Program-made: the position numbers and the translations under genes
Shown here: positions 59,478 through 64,000 of the stretch, in pieces
Numbering within the stretch: the first letter of the stretch is position 1
Layout of the letters: every line of letters starts with the position of its first letter
The notes under the pieces: model-generated
What the model was told of the DNA's origin: nothing
What the model saw: only the letters and a program-made list of their open reading frames with translations
Databases searched by the model: none
Source: CAJXSN01 sp947492235
Lineage (GTDB): Bacteria; Pseudomonadota; Alphaproteobacteria; Sphingomonadales; Sphingomonadaceae
Direction of reading: 5' to 3'
DNA: 64,000 nucleotides
Assembly: GCF_042492175.1 (NCBI RefSeq)
Contig: NZ_CP170453.1
Span: 124,001 to 188,000, forward strand

Positions 59478-59840
59478 CTACTCCCCGATTGTGCAGGCCG
59501 GATCGCCTGCACCATTGTTATCAAGGGGTAGATACTGGCCCGTAATCCCATGCGCACCTGCCAAATAGGCGGTTGTCGCGGCCCTCGCCTGCGCGTCGCC
59601 TCCGCCGATCACATTCACCCGCACTGGCGCATGGGCCCGCGCCAGATCGCGCGCGGCGGTGCGCCGCCAGTCGGTGTGGTCATAGGGGGCAGCAGGCAGG
59701 GCGAGCACCACGTCGGAAGCACCGTCTTGCGCGGCCTGCGCGACCCGCGCCGCAATCGTCTCGTGGAACACAGCAGCCGCTTCCAGAGCGCCGGACGGCA
59801 GCTCGCCTGTTTCGATCACAATCTGCTGCGGGGCACCCAT
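59478..59840 (-). CDS. small Rossmann-like protein of unknown function
   Basis: 120 residues. Regular strands and helices alternate (ASDVVLALPAAPYDH, APVRVNVIGGG, AYLAGAHGITGQYLPLDNN). This suggests a Rossmann-like half domain resembling the end of a short-chain dehydrogenase: GITGQYLPLDNNG recalls the SDR segment before the C-terminus (VTGQ.L.VDGG). It overlaps folB by one base and precedes moaA by five, so it belongs to the pterin/molybdopterin operon. Confidence 0.7.
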   Translation of the reverse strand: MGAPQQIVIETGELPSGALEAAAVFHETIAARVAQAAQDGASDVVLALPAAPYDHTDWRRTAARDLARAHAPVRVNVIGGGDAQARAATTAYLAGAHGITGQYLPLDNNGAGDPACTIGE

Positions 59841-60211
59841 CAGCGGCGCTCGCGCGTCAGCGTAATCCCGATCTGCTCCTTATCGACCGCAATCGCCAGC
59901 TTCACGATATGCACACTCACCCGCAGCACATGCTCGTCCTGCGCAAACAAAGTCTCGCAGATATGGTCGGCCACCGATTCGATCAGCTTGAAATGCACGC
60001 CTTCGGGCAGTGCATCGGTAGCCGCGAATTTCAGGTCCATGTAGTTCTTGCTGGCGTCCAGCGGCGTGTCGGGATCGTAGCGGTCCGCGACTTTGTAATC
60101 CGCCTCGATCGTGATGCGCAGCGGCTGGGGCTTGCCCGTCTCTTCCGAATAGATGCCGGTCAGCACATCGGTTTGGATATCGGCGAAGCGGAGAGTGAGC
60201 GAATCGGCCAT
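59840..60211 (-). CDS. folB: dihydroneopterin aldolase
   Basis: 123 residues from ATG 60211. FADIQTDVLTGIYSEETGKPQPLRITIEADYK and FKLIESVADHICETLFAQD are FolB signatures (catalytic Glu and Lys in the tunnelling fold). It cleaves dihydroneopterin in folate synthesis. It is ten bases after the methyltransferase gene. Confidence 0.9.
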   Translation of the reverse strand: MADSLTLRFADIQTDVLTGIYSEETGKPQPLRITIEADYKVADRYDPDTPLDASKNYMDLKFAATDALPEGVHFKLIESVADHICETLFAQDEHVLRVSVHIVKLAIAVDKEQIGITLTRERR

Positions 60212-60221
60212 GGAGCGCTCC

Positions 60222-61121
60222 CTAGCGCGGATTGGACCAGCGCGCGAAGATTGCGGTAGGCAGAAGCCGCCCGCCCTCGCCGCTCTCGCGCACCGCCAGA
60301 TCGCCATGCTCCACCTTGCCGGGCAGATCGGCGAAGATTTCGCCCACCAGCCCGGCCAGCGCCAAGCTGCTCATCCGCACGGCATACACAGTCAGAAACA
60401 GGAAGCGGCTGTCGTTATCGAGCAGCGCGCGGCAATCACGCACCAGCGGGGCGAGTCCTTCCTCGATACGCCATATCTCGTGCTTCGGCCCGCGCCCGAA
60501 TTTGGGCGGATCGAGGATGATCCCATCATAGCGCTTGCCCCGCCGCACCTCGCGCGCGGCAAACTTCGCCGCATCATCCACCAGCCAGCGGATCGGACGA
60601 TCCTCCATCCCGGCCAACGCAGCATTCTCCCGCGCCTGCGCGACGGATTTCTTCGATGCATCGACATGGGTGACAGGGCCGCATTCGCTCAAAGCCTGGC
60701 TGCCAACGCCGGTATAGCCGAATAGGTTGAGCGTAGCGGCTTCGGGCTTGCCCTCCAGTTCACCACGCATCCAGTCCCACACGGGGGCCATATCGGGGAA
60801 AAAGCCCAGATGCCGGAACGGCGTGCATTGCGAGCGGAAGCGCGCCTCGCGCCACGCCATCGGCCAGCTGTCGGGAATGTCCGGCGTCAGGTGCCAGCGC
60901 CCGCCGCCATCCTCGTCCGCACCTGGGATGAACTCGCCATCCGCCTGCCAGTCGGTGCCGTCAGGATCGTGCCGCGGGGTCCACATCGCCTGCGGTTCGG
61001 GGCGGATGAAACGGTAGGGGCCAAAGCGCTCCAGCTTACGGCCGTGCCCGCTGTCGAGCAGGGCGTAGTCGTCCCACCCCTCGCCCGCCATGACCAGCGG
61101 CTGTTCGATCACCTCTGCCAT
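60222..61121 (-). CDS. class I SAM-dependent methyltransferase (RlmI-like)
   Basis: 299 residues. NLFGYTGVGSQALSECGPVTHVDASKKSVAQARENAALAG binds S-adenosylmethionine; DGIILDPPKFGRGPKHEIW is the DPPKFG catalytic motif of rRNA m5C methyltransferases like RlmI/RlmK. There is no PUA domain. It is probably an RNA methyltransferase. The start overlaps the thrC stop by one base. Confidence 0.88.
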   Translation of the reverse strand: MAEVIEQPLVMAGEGWDDYALLDSGHGRKLERFGPYRFIRPEPQAMWTPRHDPDGTDWQADGEFIPGADEDGGGRWHLTPDIPDSWPMAWREARFRSQCTPFRHLGFFPDMAPVWDWMRGELEGKPEAATLNLFGYTGVGSQALSECGPVTHVDASKKSVAQARENAALAGMEDRPIRWLVDDAAKFAAREVRRGKRYDGIILDPPKFGRGPKHEIWRIEEGLAPLVRDCRALLDNDSRFLFLTVYAVRMSSLALAGLVGEIFADLPGKVEHGDLAVRESGEGGRLLPTAIFARWSNPR

Positions 61122-62545
61122 CAGGCGTCCGGCTGGGCACTCGGACGCGCCGTGTCGAGAATATAAGCGGTCAGCGCGTCATACTCGCCGGGTAAGGAAA
61201 CGCAGCGCTCTTCCCGCGCAAACAAGTCGCCGATCCGGGTCGGCAGCGGCGGGCGCGTGCCGGTCGCCCGCTCCACTGCATCGCGGAACTTGGCCGGATG
61301 GGCGGTCGCGAGCGTGACCACGGGCACATCGCCGGGCAGATCAACCTGATGCGCCGCAGCCAGACCGATGGCGGTGTGCGGGTCGATGATCTCGCCGCAA
61401 TTCTCGTGCGTGCGCCGCATCGCCTGCGCCATGCCATCGGGATCGACTCTGATGCTGGTGAACAGTTCGGCGGCCCCGGCGCGCTGCTGGTTCGTCAGCG
61501 TCATGGCCCGCGTGCTTTCAAAACCCGCCATCTGCGCCGCCATCGCCGCACCGTCGCGCGTTCCCCCTGAACCGGTCAGGTCGAACAGCAGCCGCTCGAA
61601 ATTGGAGCTGACCTGAATGTCCATGCTGGGGGCGGCCGTGGGCGTGACCACGCCTGCGGAATAATCGCCGGTCGACAGGGCGCGATGGAGGATATCGTTG
61701 ACGTTGGTGGCGACCACCAGTTTTGCTATCGGCAGGCCCATCTTCGCGGCGACATAGCCTGCGAACACATCGCCGAAATTGCCGGTCGGCACGCTGAAGG
61801 CGGTGCTGCGATCCGGCGCCCCCAATTGCAGTGCGGTGGCGAAGTAATAGACCACCTGAGCGAGCAATCGCGCCCAGTTGATCGAATTGACCGCGCCCAG
61901 ACGCAGCGTGCCCTTCAGCGCTTCGTCGCCGAACATGCGCTTCACCGCTGCCTGCCCGTCATCGAAACTGCCGGAAATGGCGATGTTGAACACATTGGGT
62001 GCCAGAACGGTGGTCATCTGGCAGCGCTGGACATCGCTGATCCGGCCTTCGGGGTGGAGCATGAATATCTCCACGCCCTCACGCCCGGCTACCGCATCGA
62101 TGGCGGCAGAGCCGGTATCCCCGCTCGTCGCGCCGACCAGCGTCAGTTTCTCATCACGGCGGCCAAGGAATTCCTCGAACAGCAGGCCGAGCATCTGCAG
62201 GGCCACATCCTTAAACGCCAGCGTGGGGCCGTGGAACAATTCCATCAACCAGTGCTGCTGGTCCAGCTGCACCAGCGGGACCACCGCCTTGTGCGAGAAC
62301 CGGCCATAGGCCTCTGCTGTCAATTCCCGCAGGCGCTCCGGCGTCAGCGCTTCACCGACAAACGGCTCCATCACCCGCGCGGCCACTTCGGCATAGGGCA
62401 GGCCGCGCATGGCGGCGATCTCGGCATGGGAAAATTGCGGCCAGCTCTCGGGGATATACAGGCCGCCATCATTGGCGAGCCCCGCCAGCGTGACACCTTC
62501 GAAATCGAGCACGGGCGCAGAGCCGCGGGTGGAGACGTATTTCAT
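61121..62545 (-). CDS. thrC: threonine synthase
   Basis: 474 residues. The PLP-lysine motif is GPTLAFKDVALQMLG. The phosphate-binding GATSGDTGSAAI and ISGSFDDGQAAVKRMF are typical of ThrC class I. It converts phosphohomoserine to threonine. It is 40 bases after the SURF1-like gene. Confidence 0.96.
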   Translation of the reverse strand: MKYVSTRGSAPVLDFEGVTLAGLANDGGLYIPESWPQFSHAEIAAMRGLPYAEVAARVMEPFVGEALTPERLRELTAEAYGRFSHKAVVPLVQLDQQHWLMELFHGPTLAFKDVALQMLGLLFEEFLGRRDEKLTLVGATSGDTGSAAIDAVAGREGVEIFMLHPEGRISDVQRCQMTTVLAPNVFNIAISGSFDDGQAAVKRMFGDEALKGTLRLGAVNSINWARLLAQVVYYFATALQLGAPDRSTAFSVPTGNFGDVFAGYVAAKMGLPIAKLVVATNVNDILHRALSTGDYSAGVVTPTAAPSMDIQVSSNFERLLFDLTGSGGTRDGAAMAAQMAGFESTRAMTLTNQQRAGAAELFTSIRVDPDGMAQAMRRTHENCGEIIDPHTAIGLAAAHQVDLPGDVPVVTLATAHPAKFRDAVERATGTRPPLPTRIGDLFAREERCVSLPGEYDALTAYILDTARPSAQPDA

Positions 62546-62585
62546 GGGCGCGGGTTAGCGCGGAGGTGCGGGCGCGACAAGAAAG

Positions 62586-63191
62586 CTAGTCTTCATCGTC
62601 GTCGCGATCCAGTTCATCAGCGTCCTGATCCCGCCGCCTGCGCCGCAAAGCGAAGAAGTAGATAACCAGCGCCGTGATAGCGAAGAAGAACCACTGACCG
62701 GCATAGGCCATGTGGTTGTTCGGCAAATCCGCAGGATCGGGCGGGCTGAGCGCAATAAGGCCAGCGCGCGGCGGATCGGCGACCAGTTTCGGCCCCGGCG
62801 CGATGATCCCCGTAACCGTGCCGCCAGTCCATTGCGGGCCATCGGGCGCGCGGGTCCAGCCCAGCGCGACTTCGGTCTCTCCCCCGCCCTTCAGCGCGCA
62901 GCGGGCGATCTGGGCCCAGCCCTTCACACCGGCCTCGCTCGTGCCTGCAGTGGCCCGGCGATCCAGCACCCGCTCGCACGTGATGGAGCTGCGGCGATAG
63001 AGGTCCTGCTCCGTCTGCTCCGGCGTCAGCGGGTATGCGACCGATTCGGGCAGATCCCCGGCGGTGGCATAGCGCGCTAGCATCGCCTCTTTCTCGTCAG
63101 CCCGGCCCAATTGCCAGAAGCCCAGCGCAACCATGGTGAGCGCCGCGAGTACGACGATGATCGTAGGAATGATGGGTAGATTGCGGGTCAT
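62586..63191 (-). CDS. SURF1-family protein (cytochrome oxidase assembly)
   Basis: 201 residues with an N-terminal helix (about 7-24) and a C-terminal helix (about 158-176) flanking a periplasmic domain. LGFWQLGRADEKEAMLARY, the opening of SURF1, and NNHMAYAGQWFFFAITALVIYFFALRRR at the end are clear. It helps heme insertion into cytochrome c oxidase subunit I. Overlaps the DUF983 gene by four bases and follows ctaE. Confidence 0.9.
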   Translation of the reverse strand: MTRNLPIIPTIIVVLAALTMVALGFWQLGRADEKEAMLARYATAGDLPESVAYPLTPEQTEQDLYRRSSITCERVLDRRATAGTSEAGVKGWAQIARCALKGGGETEVALGWTRAPDGPQWTGGTVTGIIAPGPKLVADPPRAGLIALSPPDPADLPNNHMAYAGQWFFFAITALVIYFFALRRRRRDQDADELDRDDDED

Positions 63192-63586
63192 ACTTCCGAA
63201 CTTCCAGCCTCGCGGGCGTTATGATGGTATTCCGAGGCGATCAGCGCACCCTTGGCCACGCGCAATCCGCCCAGTGTCAGCCCGACAATCAGCGGCAACC
63301 ACAGCAGTGCATGAACCCAAAACGGCGGGCTCACAGCGACTTCAAGCCAAGTAGCCAGCCCGACAACAATCGCGCCGACAATCAGGATCAGGAAAGCCGC
63401 CGGACCATCGCCGACATTGAAGCGGGCGAAATCCAAGCCGCAGGCGCGGCATGCAGGTGCAAACTTTACAATGCCATCAAACAGCGTGCGCCCACCGCAA
63501 GCGGGGCACAAACCGAAAAGGGCAGCCTGCCGCATGGCGGGCTGCCCCTTTTCAGTGTCCGGCGAAACGCCCGGAATCCCGGTCAT
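63188..63586 (-). CDS. DUF983 membrane protein
   Basis: 132 residues from the ATG that overlaps the ctaE stop (TGATG). A zinc-ribbon-like LCPACGGRTLF...CRACGLDF is followed by two helices (about 63-80 and 91-108). DUF983 genes are often beside cytochrome oxidase assembly genes. A strong hairpin lies within codons 12-23, and an alternative ATG (63535) sits in its loop. Confidence 0.85.
   Translation of the reverse strand: MTGIPGVSPDTEKGQPAMRQAALFGLCPACGGRTLFDGIVKFAPACRACGLDFARFNVGDGPAAFLILIVGAIVVGLATWLEVAVSPPFWVHALLWLPLIVGLTLGGLRVAKGALIASEYHHNAREAGSSEV
63516..63552 (-). terminator. attenuator-like stem-loop within the DUF983 5' coding region
   Basis: AAAAGGGCAGCCTGCC (63516-63531) pairs over 16 bases with GGCGGGCTGCC(C)CTTTT (63536-63552) around GCAT, with one bulged C. 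On the minus strand it is followed by CTTTTC and begins 34 bases after the ctaE stop. It may end part of the ctaE transcript before DUF983. Confidence 0.7.
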
Positions 63587-64000
63587 CAGTGGAAGTCAGC
63601 GCCCCAGCCGCCCCAGACATAGACGACGATGAACAGGAACAACCAGACGACGTCCACGAAGTGCCAGTACCAAGCCGCCGCTTCGAAACCGAAATGCTGG
63701 CGGGGGGTGAAGTGGCCCTTATAGGTCCGCGCAAGGCAGACGATCAGGAAGATCGTGCCGACCAAAACGTGGAAGCCGTGGAAGCCGGTCGCCATGTAGA
63801 ACGCCGAGCTGTAGGTGTTGCCGCCGAATGCGAACGGGGCAACGGCATACTCATACGCCTGGATGCAAGTGAACAGAGCGCCCAGCAAGATCGTGAGCCA
63901 CAGGCCCTTCTTCACGCCTTCGCGGTCGCCCGACAGCATGCAGTGGTGCGCCCACGTGACCGTGGTGCCCGAGCACAGCAGGATCAGCGTGTTGATCAGC
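63586..64000 (-). CDS. ctaE: cytochrome c oxidase subunit III, C-terminal part
   Basis: The gene runs off the right edge; about 137 C-terminal residues are present. GTTVTWAHHCMLSGDREGVKKGLWLTILLGALFTCIQAYEYAVAPF, then GNTYSSAFYMATGFHGFHVLVGTIFLIVCLAR and EAAAWYWHFVDVVWLFLFIVVYVWGGW are hallmark helices of COX3. It is part of the aa3-type terminal oxidase, with SURF1 and DUF983 assembly genes downstream. Confidence 0.97.
   Translation of the reverse strand, partial: LINTLILLCSGTTVTWAHHCMLSGDREGVKKGLWLTILLGALFTCIQAYEYAVAPFAFGGNTYSSAFYMATGFHGFHVLVGTIFLIVCLARTYKGHFTPRQHFGFEAAAWYWHFVDVVWLFLFIVVYVWGGWGADFH

Overview
The window looks like chromosomal DNA of a sphingomonad alphaproteobacterium, most likely an Erythrobacteraceae member. 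The basis is protein-family content and high-GC codon use (inference): a class I lysyl-tRNA synthetase, a plant-type glutamate-cysteine ligase, a WalW-like deacetylase, RcnB-like and glycine-zipper envelope proteins, a TonB-dependent receptor beside an M28 peptidase, and a ctaE-DUF983-SURF1-thrC gene order. Most of it is ordinary core genome with about 67 genes. I see no prophage, insertion sequence, CRISPR array or rRNA operon.

Layout. 1-12 kb: start of an Lrp/AsnC regulator, a histidine-kinase-like protein with a degenerate ATPase half, a polysaccharide deacetylase, tRNA(CAU) and tRNA-Pro(UGG), a MATE transporter whose natural start codon seems lost, a GGEEF diguanylate cyclase, an M28 peptidase, a TonB receptor and ettA. 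12-20 kb: an atypically AT-rich small membrane-protein gene abutting ettA, a palindromic intergenic repeat, a higBA toxin-antitoxin pair, OmpA-like and RcnB-like envelope proteins, oxygenases and lysK. 20-31 kb: several small regulator-target pairs with visible operators (MarR with an NTF2-like gene, SoxR with a VOC gene), sixA, a DinG-type helicase, small exported proteins, an L,D-transpeptidase, ubiA and rsmE. 31-51 kb: gshA, an ICMT-like membrane methyltransferase, the yfgM-bamB pair, a glycosyltransferase and hydrolase, selO, a YadA-like trimeric autotransporter, astD, a lipoprotein, a glycine-zipper protein, rarD, pyrC, an ATP-grasp enzyme and ygfZ. 51-55 kb: a TetR/PF10118 hydrolase pair with twin operators, then a visibly AT-rich islet (about 52.67-54.18 kb) carrying one unrecognised 316-residue protein. 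55-64 kb: rplU-rpmA, an Fnr-type regulator facing a membrane protein with an FNR box, and a long minus-strand run ctaE-DUF983-SURF1-thrC-methyltransferase-folB-(unknown)-moaA-moaD-moaE.

The most unusual signals are RNA or regulatory structures rather than a new multi-gene system. Two strong inverted repeats lie about 30 nt after one gene's stop and run into the 5' coding part of the next gene (28313-28366, around the L,D-transpeptidase start codon; 63516-63552, inside the DUF983 gene). There is also a cluster of GCGTGAAA-type repeats between two exported-protein genes, and the orphan protein islet. No coherent, previously undescribed defence or biosynthetic system could be supported.
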